Shown here in pieces: positions 45,961 through 57,260 of a stretch of 64,000 bases of DNA (the stretch's first letter is position 1; every line of letters begins with the position of its first letter). The translations under genes were made by a program, and so were the position numbers. The notes beneath the pieces were generated by a model. That model did no database searches. It saw nothing but the letters and a program-made list of their open reading frames with translations, and was not told where the DNA came from. Source of the stretch: Acidobacteriaceae bacterium (GTDB taxonomy: Bacteria; Acidobacteriota; Terriglobia; Terriglobales; Acidobacteriaceae); contig PLXE01000120.1 of NCBI GenBank assembly GCA_003151335.1, positions 1 through 64,000 on the forward strand, given 5' to 3'.

Positions 45961-46791
45961 TCAGTGCAGGTCAGGCTGGCTCATGCTCATGCCCTGCGGC
46001 AATGGACGACGCGACCACTGGCGCTCCCAGGCGGGCACGGTGACGCGCTCAGCGACCAATGCGGGCTTACGCGCCCAGCAAACCACGCGCGTGCCGAAGG
46101 GCAGGTTGATATAGCGAATCAGATGGCGTTCGCAATCGAGTAGCATGACCATGGCGGCATTGGCGAACCGGGAGCCGCCTTCGGACGGGCGTCGAGGCAT
46201 TACCGATTTCCGGAACAGGTCCTTGAAGGTGCGTTCCGCGACTGACGGCAGGAAACCCGTTGCTACCAGGTAGGAGACGCGCGAAATCTCGAAGCCACAG
46301 TTGTTGAGTTTGCGCCGCAACTCGGTGGCGGTATAACGCCGCTGATGCTCGCGCGCTTCGTCCTCCTCGCCCCAGAGGAACGGATAGGCGGGCACAGTAA
46401 GGCACAGCAGGCCGCCATCCTTCAACACGCGACGCAACTCGCGCAGCGCCAGCCGGTCGTCGGGAACCAACTGCAGGAAGTCACCGGCCACGATCGCGTC
46501 AAACGAGTTCGAGACGAATCCCAAATCCTCAGGACGGGTACAAACCAGGTTTTGCGAACCTTCGATCTGGCGAAACGCCAGCGCGGGCAGCGAACTGTGA
46601 GCATTAAGAACGCGAAGGGAACTATCTTGGGCGCAATCCAATTGCGCCGCACAGCCGAGGTCCAGAACGCGGGCGTCGCGTTTGCCATGCACAGCCTGGG
46701 CGACGGCCTCGCGCAACAACTTGCGCCGCGCCGTATGCCACCATGAGGAACTTTCGTGGCGGAGCGCCTCGAATTCCGGTTGAGCGTCCAT
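45961..46791 (-). CDS. Class I SAM-dependent methyltransferase with altered motif I
   Basis: 276 residues from ATG 46791. Methyltransferase_11-like: VLDLGC at motif I, SFDAIVAGDFLQLVPDDRLA, RELRRVLKDGGLLCLTVPA and a FLWGEEDEAREHQRRY block. The usual GxGxG loop after VLDLGC is missing (VLDLGCAAQLDCAQ) and the next strand is short, so SAM binding may be altered or lost. It ends 28 bases upstream of mqnP and could be co-transcribed; it does not look like MenG/UbiE. Substrate unknown. Confidence 0.7.
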   Translation of the reverse strand: MDAQPEFEALRHESSSWWHTARRKLLREAVAQAVHGKRDARVLDLGCAAQLDCAQDSSLRVLNAHSSLPALAFRQIEGSQNLVCTRPEDLGFVSNSFDAIVAGDFLQLVPDDRLALRELRRVLKDGGLLCLTVPAYPFLWGEEDEAREHQRRYTATELRRKLNNCGFEISRVSYLVATGFLPSVAERTFKDLFRKSVMPRRPSEGGSRFANAAMVMLLDCERHLIRYINLPFGTRVVCWARKPALVAERVTVPAWERQWSRRPLPQGMSMSQPDLH

Positions 46792-46936
46792 CAAGCTGAC
46801 CTGTTCGCTTCCCTGCCCTACATTTTACGGGATATCGGCGCTGTGGCCTCGACTTTCCGGCTACCTACGAAAAGTCTTGGAATTCTTTAGAATCTGGGTT
46901 ATAGCTTCTAGTGTTTGAATTTGAGGTTCTCCTGCG

Positions 46937-47530
46937 GTGGAGGCCGACTGGGGATCTGCATTGGCGGAACCTGACCTAAAAGATCTTACATCAACCTCGT
47001 TCGGTTACGTGATTGCGTTTCTCTTGCCGGGACTGGTGTTCTTCTATGGATTGGGCTTATGGTATCCAACCGTGTTTCCGTTCTTGCGGTCAAATGGTAA
47101 TACCGAGGTGACCATTGGTCCATCAGTCATCTTTCTCCTGGCGTGTCTTGCTGCAGGACTCCTCATAGCTGCAATCCGATGGTTCATTTACGAGCGTATT
47201 GTCTGCCGTCGCCAGAAATTCGGTGACAACCATTTCATGCGGCTGAGCCAATCCGATAAATTGCCGTTATTCAAAGCCGTTGTCGACGAACACTACCGAT
47301 ATCACCAGTTCTACGGGAGTATGAGCATCGCGCTAATACCAGTTTTCGTTTATTTGATTCTCTCAGCGGCTCGGTCTCAATCGTACGTGAGGGTTTGGAT
47401 CACTGCGCTCGCCATTCTGCTTGCCGAAGGTTTTTTGGGGTTCACCGCGAGGGATTGTTATTGCAAATACATTGACCGGGGGAACAAGATTATTAGCGGA
47501 GTGCCGGAGGATACACCTCAAAATGTCTAA
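46937..47530 (+). CDS. Four-helix membrane protein of unknown function
   Basis: 197 residues from GTG 46937. Membrane segments: FGYVIAFLLPGLVFFYGLGL, VIFLLACLAAGLLIAAIRW, MSIALIPVFVYLILSAA and VWITALAILLAEGFLGFTA. A promoter candidate lies upstream: TTGGAA (46877-46882), 17 bases, TATAGC (46900-46905). Base composition is visibly less GC-rich than the flanks. Its stop overlaps the ATG of the next small gene, so the three genes to 47792 form one unit. Not recognised. Confidence 0.7.
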   Translation: MEADWGSALAEPDLKDLTSTSFGYVIAFLLPGLVFFYGLGLWYPTVFPFLRSNGNTEVTIGPSVIFLLACLAAGLLIAAIRWFIYERIVCRRQKFGDNHFMRLSQSDKLPLFKAVVDEHYRYHQFYGSMSIALIPVFVYLILSAARSQSYVRVWITALAILLAEGFLGFTARDCYCKYIDRGNKIISGVPEDTPQNV

Positions 47531-47672
47531 CGGGTGGAAGGGCAGGGGTATAAAGAAAACAAGAGCATCTGGTAGCTCTTATCGCGTAGCGAAGAAGTCC
47601 GGAATCAAGGTAACCAAAAAACACGCTAAGAAGACGACGAAGAAGACCGCCAAGAAATCAAAAAAGAGGTGA
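47523..47672 (+). CDS. 49-residue lysine-rich peptide, NGWK start
   Basis: MSNGWKGRG is followed by a basic tail with KKSGIKVTKKHAKKTTKKTA and KKSKKR, similar in composition to histone H1-like tails. The ATG overlaps the stop of the membrane-protein gene (8-base overlap). The tail suggests nucleic acid or anionic-surface binding. It shares its first residues with the next gene. Function unknown. Confidence 0.65.
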   Translation: MSNGWKGRGIKKTRASGSSYRVAKKSGIKVTKKHAKKTTKKTAKKSKKR

Positions 47673-47678
47673 CGAACC

Positions 47679-47792
47679 ATGACAAACGGCTGGAAAGATA
47701 GTCCTTCACCCGATCCTTTTCGCAAGAGTGGACCTCCGCCACCGCCAAAACCGAAACCAAATCCACCCCCACCTCCGCCGAAGAAGAAGTGA
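47679..47792 (+). CDS. 37-residue proline-rich peptide, NGWK start
   Basis: MTNGWKDSPSPDPFRKSG is followed by PPPPPKPKPNPPPPPPKKK. It starts 6 bases after the preceding peptide gene; AGAGGTGACG supplies a ribosome site. The N-terminal M-S/T-NGWK is shared with the lysine-rich peptide, while the tails are wholly different. Function unknown. Confidence 0.6.
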   Translation: MTNGWKDSPSPDPFRKSGPPPPPKPKPNPPPPPPKKK

Positions 47793-47881
47793 GGCCCGCA
47801 GCCGCTTTCAAGAGATCAATTCCAGGAAGTCCCCAAGGACCAGGACGTTATTTGGAAAGCCTCAGACACTTGCCGAGAGGA

Positions 47882-47903
47882 AGGGCGGCATCGCTGCCGC
47901 CCT
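47882..47903. terminator. Hairpin between the peptide cassette and ahcY
   Basis: AGGGCGGCA (47882-47890), loop TCGC, TGCCGCCCT (47895-47903): a perfect 9-base stem between convergent transcription units. There is no strong T-run on either side. Confidence 0.55.
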
Positions 47904-47930
47904 CTGACAACTGGCTACTGACAACTGGTT

Positions 47931-49283
<1,353 letters not shown>

Positions 49284-49312
49284 CTAGTGCCCACAAATCA
49301 TAAGCTGCGACT

Positions 49313-49440
49313 TGTATCAGGGCACGGCTTTCAGCCGTGCCGAAAAGTCAGCTTTTCACGTGGGCTTTAGCCCTTGCAGCGGCTAAAGCCGTGGTTGTGC
49401 ACCGCATCTGCGGCACGACTCGAAGTCGTGCCCTGATACA
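49313..49440. repeat. 128-base compound palindromic (REPIN-like) element
   Basis: Perfect 14-base terminal inverted repeats TGTATCAGGGCACG (49313-49326) and CGTGCCCTGATACA (49427-49440) enclose further hairpins: ggcacggct/agccgtgcc, gggctttagccc, cggctaaagccg and ggcacgac/gtcgtgcc. It has no coding capacity. It lies in the metK-ahcY spacer and shares the gctaaagc core with 380-441. Confidence 0.75.
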
Positions 49441-49445
49441 CAACT

Positions 49446-50642
49446 CTATTTCGTCACTGCTGCCGTCTTCTGATGATGCGCGGTCTTTGCCGTCAAGCCG
49501 GCCTGCTCGCGCAGCGCCGCGGCTTTGTCCGTCGCTTCCCAGGTAAAGTCGGGGTCCTGACGGCCGAAATGTCCGTAGGCCGCCGTTTTCCGGTAAATCG
49601 GACGACGCAAATTCAGCGACTCGATAATGCCTTTCGGGGTCAACTTGAAATTGGCGCGCACCAGATCGGCAATCTTGCCTTCGTCAATCTTCGCGGTGCC
49701 GAATGTATCGACCAAGACGCTAACCGGCTCCGCAACGCCAATCGCATAGGCAAGCTGTACCTCGCAGCGATCGGCCAATCCAGCAGCAACAATGTTCTTG
49801 GCGATGTGGCGCGCCATGTAACAGGCCGAGCGATCCACCTTGGTCGGGTCTTTGCCGCTGAACGCGCCACCGCCGTGACGCCCCATGCCGCCGTAGGTGT
49901 CCACGATGATCTTGCGGCCAGTCAGTCCGGTATCGCCCATCGGTCCGCCGATTACGAAGCGCCCCGTGGGGTTGATGTGATACTTGGTGTTCTCGTCCAG
50001 CATCTGCTCGGGCAGCGCCGCCTGAATCACGTACTTCAGGATGTCAGCGCGCAACTCCTCGGTCGAAATCGTCTCCGAGTGCTGGCTGGAGATGACCACC
50101 GCATCAATCCGGACTGGCTTGTGGTTTTCGTCGTACTCGACTGTGACCTGGGATTTGCCGTCGGGCCGAAGGTAAGGAAGGGTGCCATTCTTGCGGACTG
50201 CGGTGAGCTGCTGGCACAGCTTGTGGGCCAGCGAAATTGCCGTCGGCATGTAATCGGCGTTTTCGTTGGTCGCGTAGCCAAACATCATGCCCTGGTCGCC
50301 AGCGCCGCCGGTGTCCACGCCCATAGCGATGTCACCCGACTGCTTGTTGATGCTGGAGATGACCGCGCAGGTGTTGGAATCGAAGCCGTAAAGGGCATTG
50401 TCATAGCCGATGGAGGCGACCACGCCGCGCACCAGCGACTGGAAATCCACATAAGCTTTGGTGGTGATTTCGCCGGCGATGACTACCAGGCCGGTGGCCG
50501 TCAGGGTCTCGCAAGCCACGCGGCTGTAAGGGTCTTCCTTGATGCAGGCATCGAGAATGGCGTCAGAAATTTGATCGGCCATCTTGTCCGGGTGCCCTTC
50601 GGTCACCGACTCGGACGTAAACAGATAGGTCTTCTTGGACAA
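49446..50642 (-). CDS. metK: S-adenosylmethionine synthetase
   Basis: 398 residues from TTG 50642, where the product begins (M)[23 protein letters not shown] sits about 10 bases upstream. A longer reading to 50702 adds a low-complexity, unlike-family extension and is rejected. Motifs: [32 protein letters not shown] and [16 protein letters not shown]. Makes SAM from Met and ATP. I found no SAM-riboswitch pattern in the upstream 200 bases. Confidence 0.96.
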   Translation of the reverse strand: MSKKTYLFTSESVTEGHPDKMADQISDAILDACIKEDPYSRVACETLTATGLVVIAGEITTKAYVDFQSLVRGVVASIGYDNALYGFDSNTCAVISSINKQSGDIAMGVDTGGAGDQGMMFGYATNENADYMPTAISLAHKLCQQLTAVRKNGTLPYLRPDGKSQVTVEYDENHKPVRIDAVVISSQHSETISTEELRADILKYVIQAALPEQMLDENTKYHINPTGRFVIGGPMGDTGLTGRKIIVDTYGGMGRHGGGAFSGKDPTKVDRSACYMARHIAKNIVAAGLADRCEVQLAYAIGVAEPVSVLVDTFGTAKIDEGKIADLVRANFKLTPKGIIESLNLRRPIYRKTAAYGHFGRQDPDFTWEATDKAAALREQAGLTAKTAHHQKTAAVTK

Positions 50643-50871
50643 AGCGAAACTCCTTCTCCTGCCCCGCAATGGCGGGCCACTCAGAGTACTTCGATTGGGC
50701 AAACTTGTGCCGGGGGTCTCTGCGGTCTATCTGTAAGGATAGCAACCAGCCGGGCTACTCTCAATATTTTAAAGCCGAAGGGCTGCTTTCGGCCAGTTAA
50801 AGGTACAAATATGCATTGAATAACGGCAACGTAGCGAGGAGCCAGCCTGTGAGAAAAGGACTTGCTCGGAG

Positions 50872-51696
50872 CTACCGAGATGCGGTGAGCTCTGGGTTCG
50901 ACACCGCGTCCGGTGTTACCAATCCAGCATCAACCGCCGAAATCACATCCCCCGCCTTTAGAACGTTCGTAGCGACCTGGCGGTATATGTGTTTCATTGC
51001 AGTGAGGAACTCGTCAAAAGCCGATCCGGAGATTTCCATTATCTCACGTGCGCGAACACGACGAGGCCTACTCTTCAAGACAAGTTGCCCCCGACGTCCG
51101 ATTTTCAAATCGTGACTCGATTGATCGTGAACTAGCTTGTTACGCAGTTCAAAGGTGCGCCGAAGAGAATCTATAGTTACTTTAGATAATGCGATGCCAG
51201 CTTTGAAATGCCGGTTCAGGAATTCCAGTTGGTTCGCCAGTGACTCAAACCCAAGTTCTCTAACCCTACGCTGGATTACCTGTGCGATCACCTCTTCTCG
51301 CGAGGTCGAATGTAACAGCATTTCAAACGGGACTTTTGAATCCCGCCCCATGGTTTCCGGGAAGCGAAGTAATAATAATGTTAGCGTATCCGCAATGAAG
51401 GTATCGAAGATGGCGCAGCCGAACACAAGGGCGGAGCTTGCTTGGATAGTTCGGACTTGGCTTGACGACGAGGTTGCCGCCTTTGCCGACTGCAGGAAGT
51501 ATTCCTGAAGCTTCGTCGGCAAACGGTTCAGCAAGTCTTTTCGCTTACGGACCTGTTGATGCAATACCCAAGCCATCTCATTATGGATTGAAGAGTGGTT
51601 TAGCGCCAGCAAACGTTCGAGCGACCCAATATACAGCTCAGAGTATTGGCGAGCTCCCAGGTACGATCTGGCTTCATTTGTCTTTAAAGTAGCCAT
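50872..51696 (-). CDS. HEPN-like protein of unknown function
   Basis: 274 residues, mostly helical. The stretch FELRNKLVHDQ is the R-N-x3-H signature of HEPN ribonuclease or nucleotide-binding domains; a preceding helix region IQASSALVFGCAIFDTFIAD resembles the first HEPN helices. A basic C-terminal part follows (KIGRRGQLVLKSRPRRVRA). Base composition is less GC-rich than its neighbours. It starts 4 bases after the kdsA stop and ends about 230 bases before metK, so it sits inside a housekeeping transcript. HEPN proteins are often toxins or defence RNases; here that is inference. Confidence 0.55.
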   Translation of the reverse strand: MATLKTNEARSYLGARQYSELYIGSLERLLALNHSSIHNEMAWVLHQQVRKRKDLLNRLPTKLQEYFLQSAKAATSSSSQVRTIQASSALVFGCAIFDTFIADTLTLLLLRFPETMGRDSKVPFEMLLHSTSREEVIAQVIQRRVRELGFESLANQLEFLNRHFKAGIALSKVTIDSLRRTFELRNKLVHDQSSHDLKIGRRGQLVLKSRPRRVRAREIMEISGSAFDEFLTAMKHIYRQVATNVLKAGDVISAVDAGLVTPDAVSNPELTASR

Positions 51697-51700
51697 AGAG

Positions 51701-52558
51701 TTAAGTCTGACCTCTCTGAGGTCTAAATGCTAAGGCTTGGTGAACAGCAATCAGCTCGTCAAGCGCTTCCGGCAGCAACTTCAGATCGAGCGCGTTGGGG
51801 CCGTCGGACTTGGCCTCTGCCGGATTGTCGTGTACCTCGACGAAGACGCCGTCCACGCCTGCGGCCACAGCCGCGCGCGCCAGCAGCGGGATGAACTCGG
51901 GCTGGCCGCCGCTCACCGCAACTGATTCGTCGCCGTTGGCTGCAGCCGCCGAGGGAAGTTGCACAGAGTGGGTCGCGTCGAAGACCACGGGCGCGAACTT
52001 GCGCATAATTGCCAGCGACCGCATATCCACCACCAGGTTGTTGTAGCCGAACGATGCGCCGCGCTCCGTAAGAAAGACGCGCTCCCCGCCGGCCTCGCGC
52101 ACCTTCTCCACCGCGTGCCGCATGTCCCACGGCGAAACAAACTGCCCCTTCTTGATATTCACCGCGCAGCCGCTCTTCCCGGCGGCAATCAGCAGGTCAG
52201 TTTGCCGACACAGAAATGCTGGGATCTGCAGCACATCCACGGCTTCGGCCACTCGCGGCACGTCGGCGGCTTGGTGAACGTCGGTCAGCACAGGAACCTT
52301 CACGGTCTCGCCTATCTTGCGCAGAATGCGCAGGCCTTCCTCCAGTCCGGGGCCGCGAAAGCTGCGAATCGAGGTGCGATTGGCCTTGTCGTAGGAGGCC
52401 TTGAAGATGTAGGGCAGTTTCTTCGTGCGCGCGATTGACGCGATGGCTTCCGCCATCCTGAGCGCATGTTTTTCGCTCTCGATGACGCATGGCCCGGCAA
52501 TCAGGAACAGTTGTCCTCCGCCGATGGTCACGTCGCCGACTTGGAAGGTATGGTTCAC
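51701..52558 (-). CDS. kdsA: 3-deoxy-8-phosphooctulonate (KDO-8-P) synthase
   Basis: 285 residues from GTG 52558. Condenses arabinose-5-phosphate and phosphoenolpyruvate for LPS inner core, so the cell is Gram-negative. Motifs: [14 protein letters not shown], where the Cys marks the metal-dependent class; [30 protein letters not shown]. It lies 8 bases after pyrG, an association common in many Gram-negative bacteria. Confidence 0.95.
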   Translation of the reverse strand: MNHTFQVGDVTIGGGQLFLIAGPCVIESEKHALRMAEAIASIARTKKLPYIFKASYDKANRTSIRSFRGPGLEEGLRILRKIGETVKVPVLTDVHQAADVPRVAEAVDVLQIPAFLCRQTDLLIAAGKSGCAVNIKKGQFVSPWDMRHAVEKVREAGGERVFLTERGASFGYNNLVVDMRSLAIMRKFAPVVFDATHSVQLPSAAAANGDESVAVSGGQPEFIPLLARAAVAAGVDGVFVEVHDNPAEAKSDGPNALDLKLLPEALDELIAVHQALAFRPQRGQT

Positions 52559-52566
52559 TCCCGCTT

Positions 52567-54258
<1,692 letters not shown>

Positions 54259-54442
54259 TTATGCACCCGGTGAGACCGCTTCCCTTTCTCCCCCGTTTTA
54301 AGGGGAGCCCTGTCCGCCAGCGTACGAGCGCGGTCAGGGTGGAGCGCGTAGGGGTGCACGATCAATTATGGCTGGAATTGTCCCCGGTGGCAAGACGAAG
54401 TTATCGGATAAACGGCGCAATGTTGCTGTTGCCGTAGCAATG

Positions 54443-54471
54443 AAAAAAGGGCCGCTCATCCGAACGGCCCT
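54443..54471 (-). terminator. Rho-independent terminator after the second PEP-CTERM gene
   Basis: Minus strand: AGGGCCG (54471-54465), 10-base loop, CGGCCCT (54454-54448), then a run of T from 54448 to 54443. It lies about 50 bases beyond the stop of the leftward PEP-CTERM gene. Confidence 0.85.
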
Positions 54472-54522
54472 GTGAATTTGAAACTGAAGGAGGAGGTCCT
54501 AACGCTTTCCTGATGCTGCAGC

Positions 54523-55188
54523 CTAACTCAATAGCTTGCGCCTCCACAGCCCAACCAGTCCTGTACCCAGCAGCAACAACGTGCCGGGCTCGGGAGTACT
54601 ACTCTGCAATCTCGGATCGATGGTCAAAAACTCCTGCGGATGGTTGAGATTGGGGTCGTACTGGTCAAGAGGAGTAATGATGAAGACGTCATTGAAAGGC
54701 ACCCCGGGGAAGCCCTTTGCCATTTCAGTTTGAGCCGCGTTCAACCAAGCTTGAGCACCCGGATCAAGCGGTACGGCAGGGTCGAAGATATGCCACACCG
54801 CGTAGTTCATGTCCTGATACGCGCTCGACGGCGTGACCAGTGTCTGCAACAAGATCCATCCCGCTTCTCGGTAGAAAGCCAAGCCCAAGGCGGCCTCTTC
54901 GTGGCCGAAACGGGTCAGGGTCAAGTTGTTGCTTCCCAGGTTCGTAATATTGGCTTGCCACGATTCTCCAATTGAACCGCCGTGCGTATAGTCATCGCAC
55001 ATTGCATCGATCGGGTTCGTAATTCCGGACATGCCAAGGGTGTAAGGGTAGCCGTTCTGCCACAGGCCTCCGGGGAAGCTTAGGAGGGTGACCGATATAG
55101 GATTGGTGGAACCCAAGCCAGGGATTGGACTTGCATAAGTGCACGCAGCGGCAAGCAACATCCCGATAAGTACGGCGAACCTTTTCAT
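54523..55188 (-). CDS. PEP-CTERM protein
   Basis: 221 residues from ATG 55188 (MKRFAVLIGMLLAAACTYAS), fixed by GGAGG about 5 bases upstream. The signal peptide is followed by a domain of unknown function with SVTLLSFPGGLWQNGYPYTL and NYAVWHIFDPAVPLDPGAQA, similar in style to other exported PEP-CTERM proteins. The sorting tail is TPEPGTLLLLGTGLVGLWRR. The terminator is listed separately. Confidence 0.82.
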   Translation of the reverse strand: MKRFAVLIGMLLAAACTYASPIPGLGSTNPISVTLLSFPGGLWQNGYPYTLGMSGITNPIDAMCDDYTHGGSIGESWQANITNLGSNNLTLTRFGHEEAALGLAFYREAGWILLQTLVTPSSAYQDMNYAVWHIFDPAVPLDPGAQAWLNAAQTEMAKGFPGVPFNDVFIITPLDQYDPNLNHPQEFLTIDPRLQSSTPEPGTLLLLGTGLVGLWRRKLLS

Positions 55189-55294
55189 ACGTCCTCCACC
55201 TGGCCCTGCCTGCGAGCCCAAACTGCGGCAAGCGCCATCACGCGTCCTGCCACCCCAACCAAGAACGGCTCACGCTAGTCGGGCCTCCCTGAGG

Positions 55295-55429
55295 TGCAAA
55301 TCCGAAGCCCACCGCTACGGGGAGGAAACGCCGTGCAACATGTCGAGGGAAACCTCTCCGCCGCAGCGGGAACGTGTACCCTCCGGCCAGACACTCGTAA
55401 GCTATTGATAACCTGCAATCGGAGTTCCG
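55295..55429 (-). promoter_or_regulatory. Two sigma-54-type promoter candidates for the PEP-CTERM gene
   Basis: Minus-strand CGGAACTCCGATTGCA (55429-55414) matches 9 of 12 fixed -24/-12 positions; GGGCTTCGGATTTGCA (55310-55295) matches 8 of 12. Both keep exact GG/GC spacing. The rest of 55189-55665 shows no gene. Confidence 0.4.
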
Positions 55430-55665
55430 TGAGTTTCCGTTGCAAATCACTACTTTTTCATATGGTAAGTGCAAAACTTTGCGACAATGTCCTTAGAATT
55501 TTCCACTCTGAAACCTTTCGCGTACCCGCCGGATGCCTCTTCCGACGCGGCCGTGGGGAACTCAAACGCCAAAGGGAAATGGGCAGAATCGCCGCTGCCA
55601 CCATCCCTCCAGAATGCATTTACCAAGGCGGGCTAATCTCCGAGATTGGGTTTGACGGACGCTCC

Positions 55666-56157
55666 TCATCTCCTGTCGTAAACCGACGTGAATTGCGATT
55701 CTCCCTGAGGCGTCTTCGTGGTCCCCTTCAAAGTCAGGGTACGACCGTCCGGTGAAACGCTACTCGACCCCGTTTCTATAATTGCTCCTGTCTCATCCTT
55801 GACCACCCAGCTCGTTACAGAATTGGCTCTGATGTAGGCCACAGTGCTGGGATTCCGAGCACCCTTTATGGGGTGATAGGCTCCGTCGGTGGGTCCATCG
55901 TACTCCTGGTGATAGCCCTTGCCGTCCGCGTCCGCGCCGGTCAAGCTCCATTTCAGGCCGGTCTCATCATCCTTCGAGACTCGCAACCTCTCCATCTTCG
56001 GTGCGGGCATATTCTGAAAATGCGACTTCGTTGGATTCAGCATCCAGCTGCCCACCGCGGACTTGCCCGAGTTTGCATCGGCAGCGAACGTGCTCGCAGC
56101 CATTACTAGCAGCAGACACACAGCCACGCGTGCCACCGCGGCAATTCTCCTTTGCAT
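55666..56157 (-). CDS. Small secreted protein of unknown function
   Basis: 163 residues from ATG 56157 (GGAGG about 8 bases upstream; the longer frame to 56223 lacks a ribosome site). The signal peptide ends at AASTFAADA. The mature part is beta-rich: VGSWMLNPTKSHFQNMPAPK, LKWSLTGADADGKGYHQEYD and GTTKTPQGESQFTSVYDRR. It resembles the general lipocalin-like or stress-linked secreted proteins common in soil bacteria, but I cannot name it. Confidence 0.65.
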   Translation of the reverse strand: MQRRIAAVARVAVCLLLVMAASTFAADANSGKSAVGSWMLNPTKSHFQNMPAPKMERLRVSKDDETGLKWSLTGADADGKGYHQEYDGPTDGAYHPIKGARNPSTVAYIRANSVTSWVVKDETGAIIETGSSSVSPDGRTLTLKGTTKTPQGESQFTSVYDRR

Positions 56158-56253
56158 CGTCGTTTCCTCCATAATTTGAAAAGTACCGAACCGGTGGATG
56201 ACAGGGAATCGTGACGCAGCCATCCATCATGTTGTCAATGGTACAAGAACCGA

Positions 56254-56955
56254 TTAAGGGCCGCTGACCGCGCTCTTCTTGGCTTCGCGAAACACCGCCT
56301 CGAACATTGCAGCGCTCAGCTTTCCCGTTGCGGTGTTCTGGTTAGAAGGGTGGTACGACGCCAGCAGCGTTATGCCATTCGGCACAGAATACCGTGCGGC
56401 ATGCGCGAAGGCATATCCCGCCTTGCTCCGCAAGATGTCGTTCCGCTTCAGGTAATTGAGATAGGCATCGAAGCCAATCTTGCCCAGCGCAACCACAACT
56501 TTGACGTTCTTCAGTATGCGCAGTTCGCGATCGAGGAAAGGCGCGCAGTTGGCGAGTTCCGAGGGCAGCGGCTTGTTGTCGGGCGGCGCACAGCGAACGG
56601 CCGCGGTGATGTAGCAGTCCACCAACTTCAATCCGTCGTCGCGACACTCGGCATTGGCCTGCGATGCGAAGCCAACCTTGTGCAGAATGGGATACATGAA
56701 TTTCCCCGACGCATCCCCGGTAAACGGCCGGCCGGTACGGTTGGAACCGTGGGCCCCGGGCGCCAGTCCCAACACCAGTACGCGGGCCTGGGGATCGCCG
56801 AAACCCGGTACTGGCCGCGCCCAATACTCGCACTCGCGATAGGCACGGCGCCTCTCACGGCCAACCTGCTCGCGATAGGCCACCAGACGCGGACATTGGG
56901 TGCAGATCACAACTTCTTTGTTCAGCACGGCGAGAGCGGAAGCCATTCTTCTCAT
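56254..56955 (-). CDS. Uracil-DNA glycosylase, family 5 (UdgB)
   Basis: 233 residues (the start may be 3 codons later, at 56946). Removes uracil or deaminated purines from DNA. The N-terminal CTQCPRLVAYREQVG supplies two of the four Fe-S cysteines. Motif A GLAPGAHGSNRTGRPFTGD has Ala where family 4 has Glu or Asp, the family 5 mark. Motif B is HPSNQNTATGKLS. Monocistronic. Confidence 0.9.
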   Translation of the reverse strand: MRRMASALAVLNKEVVICTQCPRLVAYREQVGRERRRAYRECEYWARPVPGFGDPQARVLVLGLAPGAHGSNRTGRPFTGDASGKFMYPILHKVGFASQANAECRDDGLKLVDCYITAAVRCAPPDNKPLPSELANCAPFLDRELRILKNVKVVVALGKIGFDAYLNYLKRNDILRSKAGYAFAHAARYSVPNGITLLASYHPSNQNTATGKLSAAMFEAVFREAKKSAVSGP

Positions 56956-57260
56956 TGTAGTGCTCGAGAAGCGGACGACCGTCTCCAGGAAAACGCGGCG
57001 CCATTAACCGCCTGCTTGCTTGCGTAGATCTCGGCGAGCATCGAACCGCCAGGCTGAATCTATACTGCCAGCTCTTGTGGCGTTTGACCCCCTTGCGCGG
57101 CTCTCATACACTTAGGCTTAGTAGCAATTAGCGAAAAAGCGCTGGTTGCGGCCCGGGCGGAAGGTACTCGCACTGCGGGCACGGATCGCGTTCCGCGCAC
57201 CCATCGCCGGTTGCATTCCCGGGCCGGACCCGGCCACATTCACTGCTGAAGGCAATCCCT
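56956..57260. other. Intergenic stretch upstream of tig, nothing firm
   Basis: About 305 bases between divergent udgB and tig. No RNA gene or clear promoter box pair was found. Confidence 0.35.

Noticed and set aside
50643-50871. SAM riboswitch upstream of metK
   Set aside because: No SAM-I, SAM-II or SAM/SAH core sequence recognised on the minus strand.
55189-55480. c-di-GMP (GEMM) riboswitch upstream of the PEP-CTERM gene
   Set aside because: Some GC-rich stem-like sequence is present, but the diagnostic GGGCAAACC-type core is absent.
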